A stretch of DNA of 64,000 bases from assembly GCF_010645065.1 (NCBI RefSeq), contig NZ_JAADZW010000013.1, positions 1-64,000 on the forward strand. The letters run 5' to 3'. This DNA comes from Flavobacterium fluviatile (GTDB taxonomy: Bacteria; Bacteroidota; Bacteroidia; Flavobacteriales; Flavobacteriaceae). The notes under the pieces are model-generated. The model worked only from the letters and a program-made list of their open reading frames with translations, did not search any database and was not told the origin of the DNA. The translations under genes were made by a program, and so were the position numbers. This document shows, in pieces, positions 8,134-18,240 of this stretch (positions are counted from its first letter, which is position 1; each line of letters begins with the position of its first letter).

Positions 8134-9150
8134 TTACTCAAGTTCCCAGCCAAAACCGGTTTGAAATACATAATCATTTTTTGAAGTGCTTGATGGAGGT
8201 TTGCTGTCAAAGTTGTATAGAAAGGATAGTTTAACATAAAAATTCAGAGGTAAATCATATTTTGTATCCAGGTTAAAGTCGGTACGGATTCTGTTATTTT
8301 CGGTTAAACTCGGAAAAACATTTAATTTGGACTGAATATCAAAATCACCTGCATCGTAAATATTTAGTTCTGTTCCCAAAAAGGCCTCTAAGCTTTTATT
8401 GGCAGAAGCTTCAGTTATATATTTTTCGTGGTTGAATGAAAGTCCTGCTGCTATACCCCAATATTTTGTATTATCATGAATAAGATATTTTCCCACACCA
8501 CCTTTTGACAAAATACGCAAATCAATATCCTGTTCTGTATTTGACAATGTAGTAATGGACATTTGGGCAAAATAATCCTTTTTTAACAGTTTCGTAAAAC
8601 TCAGGTCGGTATCGATCCTGCGAATAGATTCAATATCGTCCTGAACAGATTGCATCTGCTTATAAGTAGCTGTAGAAAACCATGTTCGCGCCGTATAACC
8701 CAAGCCAACGTTTATACTTAGTTGCTGGAGATTCTGAGCCTTTGTCAATTTTAAACCTACATCAAACGAGGCATCCAGACGATCCCAAAAACTATCATTA
8801 ACCGCCTTAATGTAAACAATATCCTGAAGATTTACTTCTTTTCTTTCCTGATTACTCAAATTAATAACGTAAGTTTTTTTCGTTGCATAATCGGTAAACA
8901 AACCTCCATTTAATAAATCACCATTAGTTAAATTAATCATATGCGATTTATTGGAAATGATAGAGACAATATCTTTCCATTTAATCCTAAAATCGTCCTT
9001 GCTGTAATCTGTTTCAATTTCCAAAGCGCCATTTTTCATGAGTTTTATTTTTCCAACCATTACATCTTTGTTTTTTAAAACAATAGTATCGTTTTGCGCA
9101 CTGGTTTTCATTAAAAATAATAGAAAAATCAGAATGGTAATTTTTTTCAT
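8134..9150 (-). CDS. DUF481 outer-membrane protein
   Basis: 338 residues with a signal peptide of about 18 residues (ends TSAQ). An N-terminal SH3-like segment (DTIVLKNKDVMVGKIKLMKNG, with DDFRIKWKDI) is followed by a C-terminal beta-barrel from about residue 115 with amphipathic strands, and the chain ends in aromatic GFGWELE-like sequence usual for outer-membrane proteins. This architecture matches DUF481 (YdiY-like, sometimes called salt-induced outer membrane protein). Function is not known. Single-gene unit. Confidence 0.85.
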   Translation of the reverse strand: MKKITILIFLLFLMKTSAQNDTIVLKNKDVMVGKIKLMKNGALEIETDYSKDDFRIKWKDIVSIISNKSHMINLTNGDLLNGGLFTDYATKKTYVINLSNQERKEVNLQDIVYIKAVNDSFWDRLDASFDVGLKLTKAQNLQQLSINVGLGYTARTWFSTATYKQMQSVQDDIESIRRIDTDLSFTKLLKKDYFAQMSITTLSNTEQDIDLRILSKGGVGKYLIHDNTKYWGIAAGLSFNHEKYITEASANKSLEAFLGTELNIYDAGDFDIQSKLNVFPSLTENNRIRTDFNLDTKYDLPLNFYVKLSFLYNFDSKPPSSTSKNDYVFQTGFGWELE

Positions 9151-9348
9151 TTTTATATTTGTATGTAATTAATCAATCAGTTGATAATCATAAATTTAAG
9201 AATAAAAAATAAATGTTTTTAAGATTTCTAATCAACCTCTTCTTAGAATTGAAATCTTAAATTTCATAACACATTGTTAACGTTTAGTTTTTTGTAACAA
9301 AATATCATAATTTAGTCGCATCTTTAACTTTACATTATAAATAGATAC

Positions 9349-10968
9349 ATGAGTCATATAAAACCACTTAATCTATCTGCTTTTGCATTACTTGTTTTAG
9401 CAGGCTGCAGCGCAACTTTACAAGCGCAAGTTTCAGTTCCAAAAGAATTTATAACTGCTTCTTCAGCTGTTGTTAAAAAAGCTCCGGTTACTGAAAATGA
9501 ACTGAAAAGATGGTCACATCTTGATCTTATCAAAGATTCTATTCCGGGAATGAGTGTTGATAAAGCTTATGCTGAATTATTACAAGGAAAAACAGGTAAA
9601 AAAGTAATTGTTGGAGTTGTCGATTCAGGTGTTGATATCGAACACGAAGATTTAAAGGGGGTAATCTGGACAAATCCAAAGGAAATCCCGGGTAACGGAA
9701 TTGACGATGATAAAAATGGTTATATTGATGATATTCATGGATGGAATTTCCTTGGCGATGTTGTCGATGAAAATCTTGAAATGACCCGCATTGTTAAAAA
9801 AGGTGATGACGGTTCTCAGCAATATAAAGATGCTCTGGCACAGTACACAGAAAAATACGAGAAAGCTTTAAAAGATAAGGAACAGGTAGATTTTTTACTG
9901 GATGTTCACAAAACGATACAAACAGCTTTAAATAAAAAGGAGTATAAAAGCGAAGATTTAAATTCAATTACCTCTACCGATCCAAAAGTGGCGAGAAGCA
10001 AAATGGTAATGACACAAATTTTTACCAATGCCGGTCCAACATTTAATCCGGAAACTGAATTAGAAGATTACAGAGAGCATGTTTACAATGAATTAAATTT
10101 CAATTTAAACAAAGAATTTGACGGCAGAAAAGTGTTAGGTGATAATGCAGAAGACATTAGAAGCACGAAATACGGAAATAATATTGTATTTGGGCCGGAC
10201 AAAGAAAAAGCATTACACGGAACACACGTTGCCGGAATTATTGCACAGGTTCGCGGGAACGATTTAGGCGGAGACGGTGTTGCCAACAATGTAGAAATTT
10301 TGACTGTAAGAGCGGTTCCTGATGGAGATGAATATGATAAAGATATCGCTTTGGCTATTCGATATGCCGTTGATAACGGAGCTAAAGTAATCAACGGAAG
10401 TTTCGGAAAAAGCTTTTCTCCACATAAAAAATGGGTGTATGATGCAATAAAATATGCAAAGAAAAAAGATGTTTTAATTGTTCATGCCGCAGGTAATGAC
10501 GGTTATAATATTGATGAAACCAAAAACATTAATTATCCAAACGATTCTGAAGATAATATTAAAGAATTTGCTGATAATCTGATCACAATTGGAGCTATTA
10601 ATAAGACTTATGGAGAAAATGTAATTGCCGGGTTTTCTAACTTTGGAAAATTAAACGTAGATGTTTTTGCTCCGGGTGAAGAAATTTATGCAACAATTCC
10701 AAACAATAAATACAAATATTTGCAGGGAACTTCAATGGCATCGCCAAATGCAGCAGGAGTTGCGGCTTTGATTCGTTCATACTATCCAAAACTAAAAGCA
10801 GCTCAGGTTAAAAAGATTTTAATGGATTCAGGAGTAGCTCTTCCTGAAAAAGTGGTTTTAGGTGAAGAGAAACAAGAAGCTGTTTCTTCCACAGAGTCAT
10901 CTAAAACAGCAAAAATGGTAAATGCTTACAATGCTTTATTGATGGCTGAGAAAATGTCAAAAAAATAA
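9349..10968 (+). CDS. S8 family serine peptidase, putative lipoprotein
   Basis: 539 residues. The N-terminus ends in the lipobox LAGC, so the protein is probably a lipoprotein of the cell envelope. The subtilisin triad is complete: Asp92 in VVDSGVD, His290 in HGTHVAG and Ser462 in GTSMASPNAAG. About 200 residues separate Asp and His, much more than in classical subtilisins; this inserted, charged segment is familiar from Bacteroidota envelope subtilases. No T9SS tail is present. The M1 peptidase gene follows in the same direction after a hairpin, so both may act on envelope or imported peptides. Substrate unknown. Confidence 0.93.
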   Translation: MSHIKPLNLSAFALLVLAGCSATLQAQVSVPKEFITASSAVVKKAPVTENELKRWSHLDLIKDSIPGMSVDKAYAELLQGKTGKKVIVGVVDSGVDIEHEDLKGVIWTNPKEIPGNGIDDDKNGYIDDIHGWNFLGDVVDENLEMTRIVKKGDDGSQQYKDALAQYTEKYEKALKDKEQVDFLLDVHKTIQTALNKKEYKSEDLNSITSTDPKVARSKMVMTQIFTNAGPTFNPETELEDYREHVYNELNFNLNKEFDGRKVLGDNAEDIRSTKYGNNIVFGPDKEKALHGTHVAGIIAQVRGNDLGGDGVANNVEILTVRAVPDGDEYDKDIALAIRYAVDNGAKVINGSFGKSFSPHKKWVYDAIKYAKKKDVLIVHAAGNDGYNIDETKNINYPNDSEDNIKEFADNLITIGAINKTYGENVIAGFSNFGKLNVDVFAPGEEIYATIPNNKYKYLQGTSMASPNAAGVAALIRSYYPKLKAAQVKKILMDSGVALPEKVVLGEEKQEAVSSTESSKTAKMVNAYNALLMAEKMSKK

Positions 10969-10988
10969 TTAAAATACACTATTAATTT

Positions 10989-11014
10989 AATGGAAGAGCG
11001 AAAGTTCTTCCATT
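10989..11014 (+). terminator. Intrinsic terminator after the subtilase gene
   Basis: AATGGAAGA and TCTTCCATT form a 9-bp stem with an 8-nt loop followed by a T-rich stretch; it lies 20 bp after the stop and just before the M1 peptidase start. Confidence 0.65.
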
Positions 11015-11030
11015 TTCTATTATAATTAAG

Positions 11031-12911
11031 ATGCGAAAAATAATTCTACTTTCTTTTTTGAGTTTGGGCTTAAATTCAGTTTTTGCACAAAATTCCCCGT
11101 ACTGGCAACAACACGCCGATTATAAAATGGAGGTTTCGATGGATGTAAAAAACTATCAGTACAAAGGAAAACAGGAATTGGTTTACACGAACAATTCTTC
11201 TGATACTTTGAAAAAAGTGTACTATCATTTGTTCTTTAATGCTTTTCAGCCAGGAAGCGAAATGGATGCACGCCTTCATTTTATAAAAGATCCTGACGGA
11301 AGAATGGTAACAAAAGTAAAAGGAGCAGACGGAAAAGATATAAAGCAAAGCCGAATTGAAACTTTGAAACCAAATGAAATTGGATTTTTAAAAATAACCA
11401 ATTTTAAACAAGATGGCGTAACGGCACAAACAAGAGTTTCGGGAACAATTTTAGAAGTGACTTTGGCAAAACCGATTCTGCCAAATTCCAAATCGACTTT
11501 TACTTTAGATTTTGACGGACAGGTTCCGGTTCAGGTGCGCCGTTCGGGAAGAAATAATTCGGAAGGGGTTGAACTTTCCATGTCGCAATGGTATCCAAAA
11601 TTAGCCGAATTTGATTTTGAAGGCTGGCACGCCGATCCTTACATTGCAAGGGAATTTCACGGTGTCTGGGGTAATTTTGATGTAAAAATCACTATTGACA
11701 AAGATTACACAATTGGTGGTTCCGGATATTTACAGGATAAAAATAAAATTGGTCACGGTTACGAAGATGAAGGCGTAAAGGTGGTTTATCCAAAGAAAGC
11801 AAAAACACTTACCTGGCATTTTATTGCACCAAATGTACACGATTTTACCTGGGCCGCTGACAAAGAATATACCCATGATATTGTAAAAGGACCCAACGAT
11901 GTTGATTTGCATTTCTTTTACAAAAACAATCCAAAAACTACTGAAAACTGGAAACAATTAGAGCCTTTAATGGTTAAGGTGATGGATTATTACAATCAAA
12001 AAGTAGGCGTGTATCCATACAAACAATACTCCTTTATTCAGGGTGGAGATGGCGGAATGGAATATGCCATGTGTACTTTAATGTTAGGAAACGGAACTCT
12101 TGAAGGAATTACAGGAACTGCAACTCATGAATTAGGACATTCCTGGTTTCAGCATATTCTGGCGTCAAATGAGTCAAAGCATCCATGGATGGATGAAGGT
12201 TTTACAACTTATATCGAAGACAGTGCTTTGAATGAATTAGCCGGAGATAAAAAAGTTTCAAATCCGTTTAAAGGAAATTATGCAGCTTATTACAGTTTAG
12301 TAAATTCAGGCAAAGAACAGCCGCAAACAACACATGGTGACCGCTATGATGAAAACCGTCCGTACAGTATTTCATCTTATGTCAAAGGAAGTATTTTCCT
12401 TTCGCAATTGGAATATGTGATTGGAAAGGAAAATGTTGATGCGACTTTAAAAAGATATTTTAACGATTTTAAATTCAAACATCCAACGCCAAATGATATC
12501 AAAAGATCTGCAGAAAGAGTTTCCGGAGCTGAGTTAGACTGGTATTTGACAGACTGGGCACAAACAACCAATACAATTGATTACGGAATTGCAGCCGTTG
12601 CTGATAATTCAGGAAAAACAACGGTTACTTTAGAAAGAATTGGAAGAATGCCAATGCCAATTGATTTAAAAGTGGATTATACAGACGGCACTTCTGAAAC
12701 GTTTTACATTCCGTTACGAATGATGAATTTCATTAAGCCAAATCCAAATCCAAACGACAAAAGAACTGTTTTGGAAGACTGGGCCTGGGCACAATCCAAT
12801 TACAGTTTTACGATTGATAAAAACAAAACGGCAATCAAAAAAATCACCATCGATCCAAGCGGATTAATGGCTGATGTGAAACAAGCAAACAATGTTTTTG
12901 AAGTGAAGTAA
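11031..12911 (+). CDS. M1 family zinc metallopeptidase
   Basis: 626 residues with a signal peptide ending VFAQ, so exported. The gluzincin motif HELGHSW starts at residue 366 and the third zinc ligand lies 18 residues on in DEGFTTYIE; upstream GGDGGMEYAMCTLM is the M1 exopeptidase (GxMEN-like) region. The N-terminal beta domain is of aminopeptidase-N type. It probably trims peptides in the periplasm. It starts 16 bp after the preceding hairpin. The family is certain; specificity is not. Confidence 0.94.
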   Translation: MRKIILLSFLSLGLNSVFAQNSPYWQQHADYKMEVSMDVKNYQYKGKQELVYTNNSSDTLKKVYYHLFFNAFQPGSEMDARLHFIKDPDGRMVTKVKGADGKDIKQSRIETLKPNEIGFLKITNFKQDGVTAQTRVSGTILEVTLAKPILPNSKSTFTLDFDGQVPVQVRRSGRNNSEGVELSMSQWYPKLAEFDFEGWHADPYIAREFHGVWGNFDVKITIDKDYTIGGSGYLQDKNKIGHGYEDEGVKVVYPKKAKTLTWHFIAPNVHDFTWAADKEYTHDIVKGPNDVDLHFFYKNNPKTTENWKQLEPLMVKVMDYYNQKVGVYPYKQYSFIQGGDGGMEYAMCTLMLGNGTLEGITGTATHELGHSWFQHILASNESKHPWMDEGFTTYIEDSALNELAGDKKVSNPFKGNYAAYYSLVNSGKEQPQTTHGDRYDENRPYSISSYVKGSIFLSQLEYVIGKENVDATLKRYFNDFKFKHPTPNDIKRSAERVSGAELDWYLTDWAQTTNTIDYGIAAVADNSGKTTVTLERIGRMPMPIDLKVDYTDGTSETFYIPLRMMNFIKPNPNPNDKRTVLEDWAWAQSNYSFTIDKNKTAIKKITIDPSGLMADVKQANNVFEVK

Positions 12912-12933
12912 AAGCTTCAAATTAAAAGTATAA

Positions 12934-12976
12934 AAAAGGTCCCGTGGAGAAATATATTCTAAACGGGACCTTTTAT
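12934..12976. terminator. Bidirectional intrinsic terminator
   Basis: AAAAGGTCCCGT pairs with ACGGGACCTTTT around a 17-nt loop, with A- and T-runs at the ends. It separates the convergent M1 peptidase and threonine dehydrogenase genes. Confidence 0.88.
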
Positions 12977-12992
12977 TTTAGATATTAGGTTC

Positions 12993-13931
12993 TTAGCTTA
13001 AATGCTCCAGCATATCTTTTGTCATCGATTCCAAATCAAATTTATGATTCCATTTCCAATCTGCTCTTGCAGCACTGTCATCAATACTTGCAGGCCAGCT
13101 GTCCGCAATTTTCTGGCGGAAATCAGGGTTATAGGTAATTTCAAATTCCGGAATATGTTTTTTAATTTCGGCAGCAATCTCGGTTGGTGTAAAACTCATT
13201 GCTGCTAAATTATAAGAAGAATGTATTTTGATTTCGTCAGCAGGAGCTTTCATAATATTGATTGTCGCAGCAATGGCATCGTCCATATACATCATTGGCA
13301 TTTTGGTTTCTGATGACAAAAAGCACTCGTATTTTTTATCGGCTATTGCTTTATGAAAAATATCAACAGCATAATCTGTAGTTCCGCCACCTGGAGGAGT
13401 TGACCAGCTGATTAGGCCGGGATAACGAATACTGCGAACATCAACACCGTACGTATTATGATAGTATTCGCACCATCTTTCGCCGGCTTGTTTACTGATT
13501 CCATAAACAGTTGAAGGCTCCATAATGGTATATTGAGGTGTATTTTCTTTTGGGGTTGTGGGACCAAAAACAGCTATACTGGATGGCCAGAATATCTTTT
13601 TTATCTTTTTGGCTTTCGCCAGGTTCAAAACATGAAATAAGGAGTTCATGTTCAAATCCCAGGCAAAAGCAGGGTTTTTTTCAGCTGTTGCCGATAAAAG
13701 TGCTGCCATCAAATAAACATCTGTAATATGATGAATTTCTACCAGATGTTCAATTTGATTAAAATCCAAAGCATTAATTACTTCAAACGGACCCGAATTA
13801 ACCACATCTGTATTTAATTTCCGAATATCAGAGGCAATCACATTTTCTGTTCCATAGAGCTTGCGCAGTTTTACAGTTAGTTCTGTCCCAATTTGGCCAC
13901 AAGCGCCAATGATTAATATTTTTGGATTCAT
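12993..13931 (-). CDS. SDR-type L-threonine 3-dehydrogenase
   Basis: 312 residues from the start MNPKILIIGA; an upstream ATG would add seven residues before the Rossmann fold and is less likely. The NAD motif GACGQIG is at the N-terminus, PSSIAVFGP gives the catalytic Ser region and YGISKQAGE the Tyr-x3-Lys. SWSTPPGGGTTDYAVDIF is typical of the short, epimerase-like threonine dehydrogenases known from Flavobacterium frigidimaris and Cupriavidus, which oxidise L-threonine to 2-amino-3-ketobutyrate. The partner enzyme Kbl is not in the window. It could be a related sugar epimerase, but the substrate loop argues for threonine. Confidence 0.87.
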   Translation of the reverse strand: MNPKILIIGACGQIGTELTVKLRKLYGTENVIASDIRKLNTDVVNSGPFEVINALDFNQIEHLVEIHHITDVYLMAALLSATAEKNPAFAWDLNMNSLFHVLNLAKAKKIKKIFWPSSIAVFGPTTPKENTPQYTIMEPSTVYGISKQAGERWCEYYHNTYGVDVRSIRYPGLISWSTPPGGGTTDYAVDIFHKAIADKKYECFLSSETKMPMMYMDDAIAATINIMKAPADEIKIHSSYNLAAMSFTPTEIAAEIKKHIPEFEITYNPDFRQKIADSWPASIDDSAARADWKWNHKFDLESMTKDMLEHLS

Positions 13932-14123
13932 TTGAATAGATTTAAACAACAAATATAAAATATTCGCAAATAATCATCCATTTTTTATTGTTAAATTATG
14001 AATTTAATAATAAATAATATTGTTTTTTATTTAATTCATTCTCAAAATACTTCTTTAAACTTCTGGAAAATGGTTGTAAATCAAAATTCATAATTGTAAA
14101 TTTACTTGTAACTTTGTAGCTTA

Positions 14124-14195
14124 ATGTTTAACCTGATGAAATCCACCATTCAGAAAAAGTTTGCTCTGACAAACCTTAATAAATTAAGATGGTGA
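14124..14195 (+). other. Possible 23-codon small ORF downstream of a -7 box
   Basis: In the 300-bp gap between the threonine dehydrogenase and the lipoprotein gene, TAACTTTG at 14109-14116 matches the TAnnTTTG box. Eight bases on, an ATG opens a 23-codon frame (MFNLMKSTIQKKFALTNLNK, then LRW). The peptide is basic and I do not recognise it. It may be a leader peptide of the lipoprotein-mfd transcript or chance. Confidence 0.25.
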
Positions 14196-14233
14196 TAGCA
14201 TATAGGATCATTAAAAAATAAATTTTTACCTAT

Positions 14234-14842
14234 ATGAAATACAAAACAGCTCTTTTTCTGCTTTTAATTTTTATGCTGAATTCATGTCAGAATGAAAATG
14301 AAAGACGTCTTGCAGAAAATAAAAAAGAAGCAAAAAAGAAGGAAATCATTTTTAATAATATCAATAAAGAATGGTCATTTATTGACGAACCGATCAATGA
14401 AATCTCAGAAAAAAACGTAACCGACTGGAAAGAGTGGCGTGAGTTTTTAAAAGAACTGGGCGGAAAACCAAGAAAAACGATTGGTGCATTCCAAAAAAAA
14501 TCTGCTGCAATTGCTAAAAAGGCAATAGCCTTAAATAATAATATTCCTGTACAATTTAATCAGCCTCAAATCAGAAGCCGAATTTCTATTTTGATAACCA
14601 AAGTAAAAATGATGGATTTATTCATTCATTTGCACAAAATTCCGGATGATAAAGTCGCTTTTTTAATTGGAGAAATCAATAAAGAATTGGTTTCATTACA
14701 GAGACAAATGGATAAAATTGTAGAGAAAAGCAAAATTCCGCAAGAAGAAGGAGAGTCCGATTTTTTAAGAATGTTAGATACTGCCCGCGCAATCCCGAAT
14801 TCGATGCCGCCAGTAGATCAAAATTTGCCTAAAGTTGAGTAA
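14234..14842 (+). CDS. Putative lipoprotein of unknown function
   Basis: 202 residues. A hydrophobic leader is followed by the lipobox LNSC at about residue 18, so the product is probably a lipoprotein. The mature chain is highly charged, Lys/Glu rich and mainly helical, without a recognised domain. Its 3' end overlaps the mfd start by 8 bp, implying co-transcription and possibly translational coupling. I do not recognise the family and give no function. Confidence 0.75.
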   Translation: MKYKTALFLLLIFMLNSCQNENERRLAENKKEAKKKEIIFNNINKEWSFIDEPINEISEKNVTDWKEWREFLKELGGKPRKTIGAFQKKSAAIAKKAIALNNNIPVQFNQPQIRSRISILITKVKMMDLFIHLHKIPDDKVAFLIGEINKELVSLQRQMDKIVEKSKIPQEEGESDFLRMLDTARAIPNSMPPVDQNLPKVE

Positions 14843-17800
14843 AAACGCCTTATATACTACTTACGACAATCTGCCGAAAGCACAGCAGATTGCATCAGAT
14901 TTACTGGAAGGAAAACAGATAAAAATGCATCTCAGCGGTTTGCTGGGATCTGCAGTTTCCTTTGTAATTCGTTCTGTTTTCAAAAAAACCGAACTGCCTT
15001 TTTTAATTGTTTTAGACAACAAAGAAGAAGCGGCGTATTATCTGAACGATTTGGAGCAAATGATCGGTGAACAGGATGTTTTGTTTTATCCTGCCTCATT
15101 TCGTCGTCCGTATCAGGTTGATGAAACTGATAATGCCAATGTTTTGCTTCGCGCTGAGGTTTTAAACCGAATCAATTCCCGAAAAAAACCGGCCATAATT
15201 GTTACGTATCCTGAAGCGCTTTTTGAAAAAGTCGTGACGCGTCAGCAATTAGATAAAAACACTTTAAAAGTATCATTGAATGATAAGATTTCAATCGATT
15301 TTATCAATGAAGTTTTATTTGAATACGAATTTAAAAGAGTCGATTTTATTACAGAACCGGGCGAATTTTCTGTTCGTGGAGGAATTGTCGATGTATTTTC
15401 TTTTTCAAACGATCATCCGTACCGAATTGAATTTTTCGGAAATGAAGTCGACAGCATCAGAAGTTTTGATGTTGAAACCCAGTTATCGGTTGAAACGCAT
15501 AAAAAAATCACGATTATCCCGAATGTCGAAAACAAACTTTTTCAGGAAAACCGCGAAAGCTTCTTAGATTATATTGCGGAGCAAACGGTTATTTTTATCC
15601 AAAATACTGATGGACTTTTTAGTCAGTTAGACAAACAATTTGAAAGGGCAGAAGAAGCTTTTGAAAAACTTTCGAAAGAAATTAAGCATGCAACGCCCGA
15701 ACAATTGTTTTTAAATCAGGCATCCTTTATAAAGAGATCATTAGATTTTTCTGTTGTAGAATTATCAAAACCGGTTTATAAATCTACTAAGAAATTCGAA
15801 TTTCATATTCAGCCGCAGCCTTCTTTCAACAAACAATTTGATTTGTTACTGAACAATCTGAGCGACAATCATTTTAACGGCTATAAAAACTATTTATTCT
15901 GTTCGAATGAAACGCAGGCAAAACGTTTTCATGATATCTTTGAGAGTTTGGATGAAGCCAATTCAGAAAATATCCGAAAACAATATCATACGATTGTACT
16001 GCCTTTATATCAGGGTTTTATTGACGAAGAAAATCAAATAACGGCTTATACGGATCATCAGATTTTTGAACGTTATCATAAATTCAATATCAAAAACGGC
16101 TATTCAAAAAAGCAGAATATCACTTTAAAAGAGTTAACAGCACTTTCGGTAGGCGATTATGTAACACACATCGATCACGGAATCGGGAAGTTTGGCGGAT
16201 TGCAAAAAATTCAGGTGGAAGGAAAAACGCAGGAAGCTATAAAACTGGTTTATGCCGATAATGATATTGTATATGTAAGCATTCATTCGCTTCATAAAAT
16301 CTCAAAATACAACGGAAAAGACGGAACGCCTCCAAAAATCTATAAATTAGGATCGAACGCCTGGAAGGTTTTAAAACAGAAAACCAAAGCGCGCGTCAAA
16401 CATATTGCATTCAATTTGATTCAGCTGTATGCGAAACGTCGTTTGGAAAAAGGATTTCAGTTTGCGCCTGACAGTTATCTGCAAAACGAATTGGAAAGTT
16501 CGTTTATTTATGAAGATACGCCCGACCAAATGAAATCGACGGCTGAAGTAAAAGCCGACATGGAAAGCGATCGTCCTATGGATCGTTTGGTTTGCGGTGA
16601 CGTAGGTTTTGGAAAAACAGAGGTTGCGATTCGTGCCGCGTTTAAAGCCGTTGACAATAGCAAGCAAGTAGCAGTTTTAGTTCCTACAACTATTCTGGCT
16701 TATCAGCATTACAGGACTTTTTCAGAACGATTAAAAGATATGCCCGTTACAATTGGTTACTTAAACCGTTTCAGAACGGCAAAACAAAAGTCACAGACTT
16801 TAAAAGATTTAGCCGAAGGAAAACTCGATATTGTCATCGGAACACATCAATTGGTCAACAAAAATGTGGTTTTTAAAGACTTAGGCTTATTGATTGTCGA
16901 TGAAGAACAAAAGTTTGGTGTAAACGTAAAGGATAAATTAAAAACAATTGCTGCGAATGTCGATACACTAACTTTAACGGCGACACCAATTCCGAGAACG
17001 CTGCAGTTTTCGTTAATGGCCGCAAGAGATTTATCGGTAATTACAACACCTCCGCCAAACCGTTATCCGATAGAAACAAATGTGGTTGGTTTTAATGAAG
17101 AAGTCATTCGTGATGCTATTTCGTATGAAATTCAAAGAAACGGACAGGTTTTCTTTATCAATAACCGAATCGAAAATATCAAAGAAGTGGCAGGAATGAT
17201 TCAGCGTCTGGTTCCAAATGCGAGAGTCGGAATCGGTCACGGACAAATGGAAGGAGCAAAACTCGAAGAATTGATGTTAGGTTTCATGAACGGAGATTTT
17301 GACGTTTTAGTGGCCACAACCATCATCGAAAGCGGATTGGACGTTCCAAATGCCAATACGATTTTCATCAACAATGCCAATAATTTCGGATTGTCAGATC
17401 TGCATCAAATGCGTGGAAGGGTAGGGCGAAGCAACAAAAAAGCATTCTGTTATTTCATCTGTCCGCCGTATTCATCGATGACCGAAGATGCCAGAAAACG
17501 CATTCAGGCTTTGGAACAATTTAGCGAACTGGGAAGTGGTTTCAATATCGCGATGAAAGATTTGGAGATTCGTGGTGCGGGAGATTTATTGGGCGGAGAA
17601 CAAAGCGGTTTCATTAATGAAATTGGTTTTGATACGTATCAAAAAATCATGAACGAAGCTATTGAAGAATTGAAAGAAAACGAATTCAAAGATTTGTATC
17701 CTGAGGAAAATGACATAGACACAAAAGAATACGTAAAAGACATTCAGATCGATGCCGATTTTGAGCTTTTATTTCCGGATGAATACATCAATAACGTTTC

Positions 17801-18194
17801 GGAGCGTTTGGTTTTGTACAACGAATTGGGTGCTATAAAAGACGAAGCAGGACTACAGGAATTTGAGAAAAAACTGATTGACCGTTTCGGGCCATTACCA
17901 AAACCTGCAGTTGCTTTATTAAACAGCATCCGCATAAAATGGATTGCAACGAGAGTCGGAATAGAGAAACTGGTCCTGAAACAAGGGAAAATGATTGGTT
18001 ATTTCGTCTCAGATCAGCAATCTGATTATTACCAATCAGCGAAATTCAGAAACGTTTTAAATTTTGTTCAAAAACACAGCACGCTCTGCAAAATGAAAGA
18101 AAAACAAACCGTAAACGGATTACGTTTGTTATTGACTTTTGATAATGTAAAGTCAATAAAACGGGCTTTGGAACTGATGGAATTATTTGATTAG
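14835..18194 (+). CDS. mfd: Transcription-repair coupling factor Mfd
   Basis: 1119 residues. Domains in order: UvrB-like N-terminal region (to about 300), RNA-polymerase-interacting CarD-like domain starting near 432 (LSVGDYVTHIDHGIGKFGG), helicase core with Walker A GDVGFGKT near 588, DEEQ box (VDEEQKFGV) near 688, LTATPIPRTLQFSL and motif VI QMRGRVGRS, then the C-terminal TRCF domain. Mfd displaces stalled RNA polymerase at lesions and recruits UvrA. The start is a TTG codon overlapping the end of the lipoprotein gene by 8 bp; no ATG lies nearby in frame, and SKNALYTTYDNLPKAQ looks like the natural N-terminus. Confidence 0.97.
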   Translation: MSKNALYTTYDNLPKAQQIASDLLEGKQIKMHLSGLLGSAVSFVIRSVFKKTELPFLIVLDNKEEAAYYLNDLEQMIGEQDVLFYPASFRRPYQVDETDNANVLLRAEVLNRINSRKKPAIIVTYPEALFEKVVTRQQLDKNTLKVSLNDKISIDFINEVLFEYEFKRVDFITEPGEFSVRGGIVDVFSFSNDHPYRIEFFGNEVDSIRSFDVETQLSVETHKKITIIPNVENKLFQENRESFLDYIAEQTVIFIQNTDGLFSQLDKQFERAEEAFEKLSKEIKHATPEQLFLNQASFIKRSLDFSVVELSKPVYKSTKKFEFHIQPQPSFNKQFDLLLNNLSDNHFNGYKNYLFCSNETQAKRFHDIFESLDEANSENIRKQYHTIVLPLYQGFIDEENQITAYTDHQIFERYHKFNIKNGYSKKQNITLKELTALSVGDYVTHIDHGIGKFGGLQKIQVEGKTQEAIKLVYADNDIVYVSIHSLHKISKYNGKDGTPPKIYKLGSNAWKVLKQKTKARVKHIAFNLIQLYAKRRLEKGFQFAPDSYLQNELESSFIYEDTPDQMKSTAEVKADMESDRPMDRLVCGDVGFGKTEVAIRAAFKAVDNSKQVAVLVPTTILAYQHYRTFSERLKDMPVTIGYLNRFRTAKQKSQTLKDLAEGKLDIVIGTHQLVNKNVVFKDLGLLIVDEEQKFGVNVKDKLKTIAANVDTLTLTATPIPRTLQFSLMAARDLSVITTPPPNRYPIETNVVGFNEEVIRDAISYEIQRNGQVFFINNRIENIKEVAGMIQRLVPNARVGIGHGQMEGAKLEELMLGFMNGDFDVLVATTIIESGLDVPNANTIFINNANNFGLSDLHQMRGRVGRSNKKAFCYFICPPYSSMTEDARKRIQALEQFSELGSGFNIAMKDLEIRGAGDLLGGEQSGFINEIGFDTYQKIMNEAIEELKENEFKDLYPEENDIDTKEYVKDIQIDADFELLFPDEYINNVSERLVLYNELGAIKDEAGLQEFEKKLIDRFGPLPKPAVALLNSIRIKWIATRVGIEKLVLKQGKMIGYFVSDQQSDYYQSAKFRNVLNFVQKHSTLCKMKEKQTVNGLRLLLTFDNVKSIKRALELMELFD

Positions 18195-18240
18195 TAATTA
18201 CAGTTAATAATCTAAGAATTAAATCATGCCACATTCCACA

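Noticed and set aside
10083..10394. Minus-strand 103-codon ORF within the subtilase gene
   Set aside because: Antisense shadow of the catalytic domain coding sequence, no independent signals.
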